This document shows, one piece after another, positions 1 through 6,933 of a stretch of DNA of 19,410 nt. The translations under genes were made by a program, and so were the position numbers. Within the stretch, counting starts at the first letter, position 1. Every line of letters begins with the position of its first letter. The notes under the pieces are model-generated. The model did no database searches and was not told where the DNA came from. It saw nothing but the letters and a program-made list of their open reading frames with translations. This DNA is from an uncultured Pseudomonadota bacterium (GTDB taxonomy: Bacteria > Pseudomonadota > Gammaproteobacteria > Steroidobacterales > Steroidobacteraceae): contig CAMLGF010000071.1 in the NCBI GenBank assembly GCA_946479515.1, positions 1-19,410 of the forward strand, in the 5' to 3' direction.

Positions 1-1550
1 ACATGGACTGGCACCAGCGTTCGTCCAACAACCAGATGGCCATGGGCAACTGGGGCGCGGTGGACGCGGGCACGCCGACGGGCGCCAGCCTGGCGTCGAT
101 CCTCACGCCGTACAGCATCGTTGGCCTGTTCAACGACTACGATCCGGGTACCGCTTCCAACAACGCGTATCGCGCGAATGCCAGCCAGCTCGCACAATGG
201 GCGTTCTCGCACGGTTACACCAACTGGGATCAGGGCAGCGGTCCGGATGGCATCCTGACCTACAACCCGACCTGGGGTAACGACAACTTCGTGAAGGAAG
301 AAGTGCAGGCCGCGTACCTCCAGTACGCCCTGAAGGGCGATCTGGGTTCGATGCCCTACAACGTCGTGCTCGGCTATCGCTACGAGGACACGGACGTGAC
401 CTCGACGTCGTACATCGCGATTCCGGTGGCCGTCCGCTGGGATCAGAACAACGACTTCTCGATCATCCGCGGTTCGAGCATCGATCCGTTCACCGAGGAA
501 GCCAGCTACAGCAACAGTCTGCCCAGCATCGACTTCGACATCGGCCTGACCGACTCGTTGAAGGCCCGTGCATCGTGGGGCAAGACCATTGCCCGCGCGA
601 ACATCGGCAGCCTGACGTCCGGTGCCAGCCCCGGTGGTCCGAGCGGCTCGACGCTGATCAACCCGGCGGCTCGCGGCGGCGGCAGCGCCAACAACCCGGC
701 CCTGGTCCCGCTGGAGTCGACCAACCTCGACCTCTCGCTGGAGTGGTACTTCAACGACACGGGCTACGTGTCGGCCGGTTACTGGAAGAAGGACGTCAAG
801 AACTTCATCGGTAACTCGATCGTCGAGATGAACCTGTTCGGCCTCACCGACCCGACCGCGGGCCCGGACGCCCAGGCGGCGCAGTCGTTCCTGCAGTCTG
901 AAGGCCTGACGGTGGACGACACGACGTTGTTCGTCGCGACGGCTCTCGAGCGTTTTGCCACGCTGGACCGTCCGGCCTTCGACGCCGCCATGTCCGATCT
1001 GCAGGGAACCGAGCAGAACTACAACATCGACGGCAATTCGTCCGATCCGCTCTACCAGTTCAACGTCAACGTGCCGCTGAACCAGGAAGAGGCCGGTATC
1101 GACGGCTGGGAAATCGGCGGTCAGTACTTCTTCGGCGAGTCCGGCTTCGGCATCCTGGCGAACTACACGATCGTCAATGGCGACGTGTCGTTCGACAATG
1201 CCGGTGCCACGAACGTCAACCAGTTCGCGTTGCTCGGCCTGAGCGACACCGCGAACGCGGTGCTGATGTACGAGAAGTTCGGCCTGACGGCCCGCCTGGC
1301 ATGGAACTGGCGCGACGAGTTCCTGCTCTCCGCCAACAACGGCGGCTCGCGTAACCCGCGTTACGTCGAGGCGTACCAGCAGTTTGACCTCAGCCTGGGT
1401 TACGAGATCAGCGACAACCTCTCGGTGTCGTTCGATGCGATCAACCTGACGGGTGAGGACATCCGCTGGCACGGCCGTTCGGAGAACATGATGATCCGCC
1501 TCGAGGATCAGGATCCGCGCTACGCCGTGGGTATGCGTTACAAGTTCTGA
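1..1550 (+). CDS. TonB-dependent receptor, C-terminal part (5' truncated by window edge)
   Basis: The reading frame is already open at the first base and gives about 515 residues up to a TGA. The N-terminal signal, TonB box and plug are therefore missing, and the in-frame ATG at base 3 is not the start. What remains is an outer-membrane beta-barrel: alternating amphipathic strands, many Asn/Gly/Tyr residues, and a C-terminus (RYAVGMRYKF) ending in Phe as expected for BAM-dependent insertion. The segments NNPALVPLESTNLDLSLEWY and INLTGEDIRWHGR resemble the TonB-dependent receptor subfamily of Xanthomonas and Caulobacter that often imports plant oligosaccharides. Family assignment is firm; the substrate is inference. 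The following halogenase cassette and the nearby xylan genes suggest a carbohydrate, but an intrinsic terminator separates it from the downstream genes. Confidence 0.93.
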   Translation, partial: MDWHQRSSNNQMAMGNWGAVDAGTPTGASLASILTPYSIVGLFNDYDPGTASNNAYRANASQLAQWAFSHGYTNWDQGSGPDGILTYNPTWGNDNFVKEEVQAAYLQYALKGDLGSMPYNVVLGYRYEDTDVTSTSYIAIPVAVRWDQNNDFSIIRGSSIDPFTEEASYSNSLPSIDFDIGLTDSLKARASWGKTIARANIGSLTSGASPGGPSGSTLINPAARGGGSANNPALVPLESTNLDLSLEWYFNDTGYVSAGYWKKDVKNFIGNSIVEMNLFGLTDPTAGPDAQAAQSFLQSEGLTVDDTTLFVATALERFATLDRPAFDAAMSDLQGTEQNYNIDGNSSDPLYQFNVNVPLNQEEAGIDGWEIGGQYFFGESGFGILANYTIVNGDVSFDNAGATNVNQFALLGLSDTANAVLMYEKFGLTARLAWNWRDEFLLSANNGGSRNPRYVEAYQQFDLSLGYEISDNLSVSFDAINLTGEDIRWHGRSENMMIRLEDQDPRYAVGMRYKF

Positions 1551-1573
1551 TCTGGAACTTTGTCGTGAGACAG

Positions 1574-1605
1574 AAGGCCGCAGCGCAAGCTGCGGCCTTT
1601 TTTTT
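1574..1605 (+). terminator. Strong Rho-independent terminator after the receptor gene
   Basis: An 11-bp perfect stem, AAGGCCGCAGC (1574-1584) paired with GCTGCGGCCTT (1589-1599), closes a GCAA tetraloop and runs into eight T (1598-1605). It starts 23 bases after the receptor stop codon. It should end the receptor transcript and uncouple it from the cupin-halogenase-SapC genes, which then need their own promoter. I could not identify a convincing promoter in the remaining bases before 1642. Confidence 0.93.
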
Positions 1606-1641
1606 GGCGCAGGGTGAATGCGGTAGGATGGGCGCCAATAC

Positions 1642-2664
1642 ATGGTCGACGTTGCCGGCAAAATTCGCGAAATCCAGACATCCCAGCCGGGGCAGTTGCC
1701 GCTCGAAGAGCTGCTGACCGCGGGGCAGCCGGCGGTGCTGCGCGGCGTTGCGCGACATTGGGCGCTCGTGCGCAAAGGCCTGGAGTCGCCGGACGAGGCG
1801 CGTCGCTACATCGCCTCCTTCTACAACGGTCGACCTATCGATTTCAGTTTCGGTGGCCCGGAAGTCCGCAGCCGGGCGTTCTACAAGGAAGATTTCAGCG
1901 CGCTAAATTTCACGGTGCGCCGTGATCGCCTGGATCGCGTTCTCGATGAGATGGGGCAGCACCTCGCCGACGATCCGCCGCCGATGTACTACGTGGCATC
2001 GCTGCCGTTCGACTACTGCCTGCCAGGCATGAAATCGGACAATGACCTCGATTTCCAGTCACACGGCGTCCAACCGCCGCCCAGCATCTGGATCGGCAAT
2101 CGCACCATCGCTTCCTGCCACTACGATGCACCTAACAACATCGCCTGCGTAGCGGTCGGCCGCCGGCGCTTCACGCTGTTCCCGCCCGAACAGATATTCA
2201 ATCTGTACCCTGGGCCGCTCGATCCGACGCCGGGTGGACAGGCCGTGAGCACGGTCGATTTCGCCGACCCAGATTTCGATCGCTACCCGCGCTTTCGCGA
2301 TGCGCTGGCCGCCGGCATGAGTGCCGAGCTCGAACCAGGCGACGCCATCTTCGTCCCCAGCATGTGGTGGCACCACGTCGAAGGCCTGAGTCCATTCAAC
2401 ACGCTCGTGAATTACTGGTGGAGCTCGGCGCCCCCGTATGTGCCGACGCCGATGCATGCGCTGCTGCATGCCATCTGGACCGTGCGCGATCTGCCGGAAG
2501 AGCAGAAGCTCGCCTGGCAACGGGTATTCGAGTACTACGTCTTCGGCCCCGCGCAGCTCGCTGGTGCGCATCTTCCGGAGGCATCGCGCGGCGTGCTCGC
2601 GCCCTTCGACGAGGTGCGCGCGCGCCAGATGCGCGCCTACCTGATCAACAAGCTCAATCGCTGA
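1642..2664 (+). CDS. Cupin-like/JmjC-type putative Fe(II)/2-oxoglutarate oxygenase
   Basis: The 340-residue protein has no signal peptide and is probably cytoplasmic. It shows the cupin_8/JmjC-like iron-binding pattern: H160-x-D162 in ASCHYDAPNN, and a distal histidine (H244 or H245) in FVPSMWWHHVEG. The segment RRRFTLFPPEQ (about 174-184) follows, with the FxLFPP signature seen in FIH-like and cupin_8 proteins. Such proteins use Fe(II), O2 and 2-oxoglutarate to hydroxylate a protein or small molecule; the substrate here is unknown. It begins 36 bases after the receptor terminator and ends 30 bases before the halogenase gene on the same strand, so the two are likely co-transcribed. The start ATG gives the expected N-terminus, with only a weak AGGA 13 bases upstream. 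The fold is well supported; enzymatic activity is inferred from retained metal ligands. Confidence 0.85.
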   Translation: MVDVAGKIREIQTSQPGQLPLEELLTAGQPAVLRGVARHWALVRKGLESPDEARRYIASFYNGRPIDFSFGGPEVRSRAFYKEDFSALNFTVRRDRLDRVLDEMGQHLADDPPPMYYVASLPFDYCLPGMKSDNDLDFQSHGVQPPPSIWIGNRTIASCHYDAPNNIACVAVGRRRFTLFPPEQIFNLYPGPLDPTPGGQAVSTVDFADPDFDRYPRFRDALAAGMSAELEPGDAIFVPSMWWHHVEGLSPFNTLVNYWWSSAPPYVPTPMHALLHAIWTVRDLPEEQKLAWQRVFEYYVFGPAQLAGAHLPEASRGVLAPFDEVRARQMRAYLINKLNR

Positions 2665-2694
2665 TCGGCGCCCCGGCGTGCGAACATCGCATTC

Positions 2695-4200
2695 ATGAAG
2701 GAAATACGTCGAGTCGTGATCGCAGGCGGCGGCACCGCGGGCTGGATGGCTGCTGCGGCGCTGTCACAGCAATTCCATGGCCTGCTCGACATGGTGCTGG
2801 TCGAATCCGAGGAAATCGGCACCGTGGGAGTGGGCGAGTCGACCATCCCGCCGATCCGTGCCTTCCACAAGATCCTCGGCATCGGCGAGCAGGAATTCAT
2901 GCGCGCCACTGCCGCCACCTTCAAACTCGGCATCCTGTTCGAGAACTGGGGACGTATCGGCGACCGCTACATCCACCCGTTTGGCGAGAGTGGCAAATCG
3001 ACCTGGTCGTGCGGTTTTCACCACTTCTGGCTGCATGGCCTGACCCGTGGCATCCAGTTCGAACTGGGCGACTACAACCTCGAGCACCAGGCGGCCAAGG
3101 CGGGCAAGTTCATCACCGGTCCGAATGCCCAGATCAACTATGCCTATCACCTGGACGCCAGCGTCTATGCGAAATTCCTGCGCAGGTATTCGGAAAAGTT
3201 CGGCGTTCGACGCATCGAGGGCAAGATCAAGGACGTCCGGCAGAACGCCGAGTCGGGCTTCATCGAATCGCTCGTCCTGGAATCAGGACAGGTGATCGAT
3301 GGCGATCTGTACATCGACTGCACCGGATTCCGTGGGCTGCTGATCGAGCAGACGCTGAAGACCGGTTACGAGGATTGGGATCATTGGCTGCCCTGCGACC
3401 GCGCCGTTGCGGTCCAGACCGAATCCACGGGACCCGCGGTGCCGTACACCCGCGCCATCGCGCACGAAGCGGGCTGGCGCTGGCGAATTCCGCTGCAGCA
3501 CCGCGTGGGCAATGGCCTCGTCTATTGCAGCAAGCACATGTCCGACGAGCAGGCCACCGAGAAGCTGCTGCGCGAGGTCGAGGGCCGCACCCTGGTTCAA
3601 CCTCGGGTCATTCGCTTCAGGACCGGACGGCGGCGCAATGCCTGGAACAAGAATGTCATCGCCGTGGGTCTGGCGAACGGCTTCGTCGAGCCGCTCGAGT
3701 CCACCAGCATCCACCTGATCATGGCCTCGATGACGCGGCTCATCTACCTGTTCCCGTTTCCGGGGGTCACGCAGGCGCTCATCGATCAATACAACGAGGA
3801 ATCGCGCCTCGAGGCCGAGCGCGTGCGCGACTTCATCATTCTTCACTATTGCGCCACGCAGCGCGACGACAGCCCCTTGTGGAGATACTGCTCTTCGATG
3901 TCATTGCCCGATACCCTGGCGCGGAAGATCGATCTGTTCCGTACCCGGGCGCAGATCTGGCATCGCGACAGTGAGCTGTTTCGCACGGATTCCTGGCTTC
4001 ACGTCATGCTCTACCAGGGCATCAAGCCCGAGCACTATCATTTTCTGGCCACGGCCATGCCGGACGGGGAGCTTGCCCGTTTTCTCGAGAACATCCGCAC
4101 CGCCATCGGCCAGGCCGTGGAACGCATGCCGTCGCACCAGGAATTCGTGGATCAATACGCGCGCGCCGGTGACGACATCTGGAACAAGCCCGCCATGTGA
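2695..4200 (+). CDS. Flavin-dependent tryptophan halogenase family protein
   Basis: This 501-residue protein has the full signature set of flavin-dependent halogenases (Trp_halogenase family). FAD is bound by GGGTAGW (residues 11-17) and the GEST motif lies at 48-51. The catalytic lysine is K77 in FKLG, equivalent to K79 of PrnA. The WxWxIP halogenase motif is WRWRIP (261-266). FVEPLESTS holds E335 and S336, equivalent to PrnA E346/S347. All visible catalytic residues are intact, so the enzyme is plausibly active with FADH2, O2 and halide. Relatives beside TonB-dependent receptors in Brevundimonas and Xanthomonas are known as indole-type brominases in vitro, with natural substrate unknown. 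Free tryptophan as the true substrate is not shown. It is followed on the same strand by the SapC-family gene. Confidence 0.93.
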   Translation: MKEIRRVVIAGGGTAGWMAAAALSQQFHGLLDMVLVESEEIGTVGVGESTIPPIRAFHKILGIGEQEFMRATAATFKLGILFENWGRIGDRYIHPFGESGKSTWSCGFHHFWLHGLTRGIQFELGDYNLEHQAAKAGKFITGPNAQINYAYHLDASVYAKFLRRYSEKFGVRRIEGKIKDVRQNAESGFIESLVLESGQVIDGDLYIDCTGFRGLLIEQTLKTGYEDWDHWLPCDRAVAVQTESTGPAVPYTRAIAHEAGWRWRIPLQHRVGNGLVYCSKHMSDEQATEKLLREVEGRTLVQPRVIRFRTGRRRNAWNKNVIAVGLANGFVEPLESTSIHLIMASMTRLIYLFPFPGVTQALIDQYNEESRLEAERVRDFIILHYCATQRDDSPLWRYCSSMSLPDTLARKIDLFRTRAQIWHRDSELFRTDSWLHVMLYQGIKPEHYHFLATAMPDGELARFLENIRTAIGQAVERMPSHQEFVDQYARAGDDIWNKPAM

Positions 4201-4250
4201 CCAGGGTCGCGGTAAACTCCGGAGCTTGGCACCCCAATGCCGACTTGCCC

Positions 4251-4254
4251 GAGG
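4251..4254 (+). promoter_or_regulatory. Shine-Dalgarno supporting the SapC ATG at 4260
   Basis: GAGG lies five bases before the ATG at 4260. It favours that start over the in-frame GTG at 4197, which overlaps the halogenase stop codon and would add 21 residues (including AVNSGAWHPNADLPEV) lacking the family's usual N-terminus. Confidence 0.55.
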
Positions 4255-4259
4255 TCGAG

Positions 4260-5003
4260 ATGGCTCAATTCGTGATGCTCAACAATGCCGCGCACAGAGA
4301 GCTGCGCGTCATCACGCGCTATTCAGCGGAATTTGGCGACAACGTGGCCACGGCCATGATCGTCCCCACAGAATTCGTGCATGCGCAGCGCGAGTACCCC
4401 ATCTTCTTCCGCAAGGACCCCGCCAGCGGCGAATACATGGCCGTGGTGCTGCTCGGCCTGCAGAAGGACGAAAATCTCTTTCTCGATGAGAACGGCTGGA
4501 ACGCGGACTACGTACCCGCCGTGATCGCTCGCGGTCCGTTCTTCATCGGGTTCCAGAGCCGTGAGAATCAGGGCAAGGTGGAAAGGGCGGCGGTCATCAA
4601 CATCGACACCGAGCATCCCCGTCTCAGCCGTACGGAGGGTGAGCCTTTGTTCCAGCCGCAGGGCGGGAACTCACCCTATCTCGATCGCATCGCCGACCTC
4701 CTCAATGGCATCCATCAGGGCATGGAGGTCAACAAGCCCATGTTCGAGGCTTTCCAGGCCGCGGATCTCATCGAGCCGGTGCAGCTGGAAATCAAGGTGA
4801 ACTCGGAAGAGCGGTACAACCTGACCGGGCTGCACACCATCAGCCGCGAGAAGCTGGCCAATCTCGATGCCGACACCCTGTTTCGGCTGCATCGCGCCGG
4901 CTACCTGCAGGGCGCTTTCCTGGTCGCCTCGTCACTGAGCAACGTGCAGCGGCTCATCGATCTCAAGAACAAGCGGCGGCCTCAGGCTGCCATGGCGTCG
5001 TAG
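4260..5003 (+). CDS. SapC-family protein (PF07277 type)
   Basis: From the preferred ATG the product is 247 residues starting MAQFVMLNNAAHRELRV, which is typical of the SapC family. Further family-like segments are FVHAQREYPIFFRKD, MAVVLLGLQKDENLF and the central FFIGFQSRE. The name comes from a surface-layer-associated gene; the molecular function is unknown. It is unrelated to the SapC permease of the peptide ABC transporter. No signal peptide or membrane span is visible. The gene follows the halogenase by 59 bases and probably belongs to the same transcript as the cupin and halogenase. Its last 22 bases overlap the end of the convergent Dabb gene, with no intrinsic terminator between them. 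Confidence 0.85.
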   Translation: MAQFVMLNNAAHRELRVITRYSAEFGDNVATAMIVPTEFVHAQREYPIFFRKDPASGEYMAVVLLGLQKDENLFLDENGWNADYVPAVIARGPFFIGFQSRENQGKVERAAVINIDTEHPRLSRTEGEPLFQPQGGNSPYLDRIADLLNGIHQGMEVNKPMFEAFQAADLIEPVQLEIKVNSEERYNLTGLHTISREKLANLDADTLFRLHRAGYLQGAFLVASSLSNVQRLIDLKNKRRPQAAMAS

Positions 5004-5413
5004 ACCACGACCTTTTCCCACAGGTGCGAGCAATCGGCGACGAATTGCCTGTGAATGGGGTGATCCTGGTAGGTCTTCTGGCCGACGGTGTCGTCGAAGA
5101 ACAGGATTTCCGACGCGCTCCAGCTGTTGTCGACCACGTCGCGCTTCTCCGTGCTGGCGGGTACGCCGAAGTGCACGCCCCGCACCGTTTCGATCTTCGA
5201 GAGCGTGCGCAGGCCCGCGAGCAGTTTGTCGAGGTCCTCCTTCGAGCCCGGGTTCTTGAGCCAGAAGAACACGTGGTGGACCAGTTTCGGATAATTGCTC
5301 ACGGGTAATGCTCCAGTGGAAGGAGAAGCCGCGGCCATGACGGTCGCGGAGGACAGTGTCGCCGCGGCCGCCGTGACCGTGGCGGAAACGATGAACGTGC
5401 GGCGGTCGGTCAT
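4982..5413 (-). CDS. Tat-exported Dabb (stress-responsive A/B barrel) domain protein
   Basis: The 143-residue product has a twin-arginine type leader: DRRTFI near residues 3-8, then an Ala-rich hydrophobic stretch ending around VMAAAS. The mature part (about 40-143) matches the small Dabb ferredoxin-like barrel: PKLVHHVFFWLKNPGSKED, an RGVHFGVPAS strand, and the family-typical YQDHPIHRQFV followed by an HLWEKVVVYD C-terminus. Dabb domains are small dimeric barrels, some of which bind or convert small molecules; most lack an export signal. The ATG overlaps the stop of the upstream uxuB-like gene as ATGA, so it is translationally coupled and the last gene of the xylose operon. Function is unknown; a periplasmic role in sugar or uronate handling is only suggested by context. 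Confidence 0.85.
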   Translation of the reverse strand: MTDRRTFIVSATVTAAAATLSSATVMAAASPSTGALPVSNYPKLVHHVFFWLKNPGSKEDLDKLLAGLRTLSKIETVRGVHFGVPASTEKRDVVDNSWSASEILFFDDTVGQKTYQDHPIHRQFVADCSHLWEKVVVYDAMAA

Positions 5414-6885
5414 GGCAGCTCCGGGGTGATGGCCGATTGCGGGTTCGCCAGCCGCTCATAGGCGTTCTCGATCTCGCGGCGAACATTCTCCTGGGCGAGC
5501 AGCGCCGGCGGCAGCACCGAATCGCACACCGCGAAACGTGCCACGTCGGCGCGAGCATCGCCGGTGCAGGCCCGGCCGATCGCGGTGAGACGGGCCGCGT
5601 CCGGGTCGACGATGGTGACGCCGGCCTGGGCCTGGCGCGCAATGAAACGCATCCAGCCGGCGAGCGGCAGGACCAGACGATGGATGGGGCGGCCCGCGCG
5701 CAATGCCTCGGTCAGCGTGGTCACGATGCGCACCGGCAGTTTCTTCGATCCATCCCAGGCGATCTGGCTCAGCAGGTGGCGGATTCCCGGGTTGCGAAAG
5801 CGCGCCAGCACCGCGGCGATGTATTGAGCGACGTCGAGCCCGGGCGTTGCGCCGAGGCTCGGTCCCAGGTCGTGCGTCATGAGCAGCTCGACGAACTGCG
5901 CAAGCTGCGTGTCGCGCATCGCGTCTGCCACCGTCTCGTGCCCGCGCAACGAACCGACATAAGCCAGCGTAGAGTGCGAGCCATTGAGGATGCGCAACTT
6001 GGCGCGGTCGTAGACGCCGACGTCCTTTGCGAGCGTCACCCCGACCGACGCCCAGTCCGCGTCGCGCATGACGGGCAGATCCTCGACCACCCACTGCGTG
6101 AACGGCTCGCGCTGGATGGGCCAGGCGTCCTGCAGGCCGGTCAGGGCCAGCGCGCGTTCGCGCAGCGCGTCGTCGGTGGCCGGCGTGATGCTGTCCACCA
6201 TGGTCCGCGGGCAGACCACCTCGTCCTCGATGTAATGCGCCAACCCGGTGTCCGATTGGCGCGCAAAGCTCGCCAGCGCGTGCTTGAGAACGACGCCATT
6301 GCTCGCCAGGTTGTCGCAGCTCACCACGGCGAACGGCGGCAGACCCGCGGCGCGACGGCGCGAAAGCCCCGCCACGATCCAGCCGAGGGTGCTGCGCGGC
6401 GGTTTGTCCGCCGCCGACGCGACGCTCTGCAGGTCATGGGCGATGTCGGGATGGGCGAGATCGAGCTCGTTGCGCGCATCCAGGCAATAGCCCTTCTCGG
6501 TGACGGTCAGTGTGACGATGCGCGTATCTTGCGCGGCCAGCCGGTTGAATGCCGCCGGTGCGTCGCGCTCACCCACCAGCATTTCGCGGATGGCGCCGAT
6601 TACGCGCGCGCGCGGCGCCGCGCCGAGCTCGATCAGCGTGTACAGACCCTGCTGGGGCGCCAGCGAGTCGCGCAGGCCCGCGCTCTTGAGCGACAGCGTC
6701 GAGATCGCCCAGCGCCGGTCGGCATGCAGCAGCGTGTCGATATAAAAGGCCTGGTGCGCGCGGTGGAACGCGCCGGGCCCGATGTGCACGACGCCGATGC
6801 GCGTGGCCGCGCGATCGTAAGTCGGCAGGATGGTGCCCGAGCGGGCGGAATGCAGGTTCGCCTCGGTGAGGCGCGGCGGACTCAT
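5410..6885 (-). CDS. uxuB: Mannitol dehydrogenase family protein, probable D-fructuronate reductase (mannonate oxidoreductase)
   Basis: This 491-residue protein is a long-chain polyol dehydrogenase. GPGAFHRAH (36-44) is the NAD-binding loop, followed by TVTEKGY (127-133), SCDNLASNG (189-197), CPRTMVDSITPAT (225-237) and QWVVED (264-269). The catalytic K296, N301 and H304 lie in AKLRILNGSHST, with N192 also kept; this matches the K295/N300/H303/N191 set of Pseudomonas mannitol 2-dehydrogenase. The family includes UxuB, UxaB, mannitol and arabinitol dehydrogenases. I favour UxuB, which interconverts fructuronate and mannonate with NADH, because the locus also encodes an alpha-glucuronidase that frees glucuronic acids. 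It lies 48 bases after xylD, with GAGGG near its ATG, and its stop overlaps the Dabb start. UxaC and UxuA are absent here, so the exact substrate stays uncertain. Confidence 0.85.
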   Translation of the reverse strand: MSPPRLTEANLHSARSGTILPTYDRAATRIGVVHIGPGAFHRAHQAFYIDTLLHADRRWAISTLSLKSAGLRDSLAPQQGLYTLIELGAAPRARVIGAIREMLVGERDAPAAFNRLAAQDTRIVTLTVTEKGYCLDARNELDLAHPDIAHDLQSVASAADKPPRSTLGWIVAGLSRRRAAGLPPFAVVSCDNLASNGVVLKHALASFARQSDTGLAHYIEDEVVCPRTMVDSITPATDDALRERALALTGLQDAWPIQREPFTQWVVEDLPVMRDADWASVGVTLAKDVGVYDRAKLRILNGSHSTLAYVGSLRGHETVADAMRDTQLAQFVELLMTHDLGPSLGATPGLDVAQYIAAVLARFRNPGIRHLLSQIAWDGSKKLPVRIVTTLTEALRAGRPIHRLVLPLAGWMRFIARQAQAGVTIVDPDAARLTAIGRACTGDARADVARFAVCDSVLPPALLAQENVRREIENAYERLANPQSAITPELP

Positions 6886-6933
6886 CGGGAACCCTCGTCT
6901 GCGGCTGTGGCGGCCAACTACTTCCCGGGCTCG

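Noticed and set aside
1606..1641. A sigma-70 promoter between the terminator and the cupin gene
   Set aside because: A TTGGCG and a TAGGAT are present but only 14 bases apart; no convincing pair with correct spacing was found.
2364..3974. 536-codon + strand frame spanning the cupin and halogenase genes
   Set aside because: Out of frame with two genes carrying intact family motifs; the product has no recognisable fold.
4260..5003. Reading the SapC gene as the peptide-transport permease SapC
   Set aside because: No transmembrane segments are present; the sequence fits the unrelated SapC family found next to halogenases.
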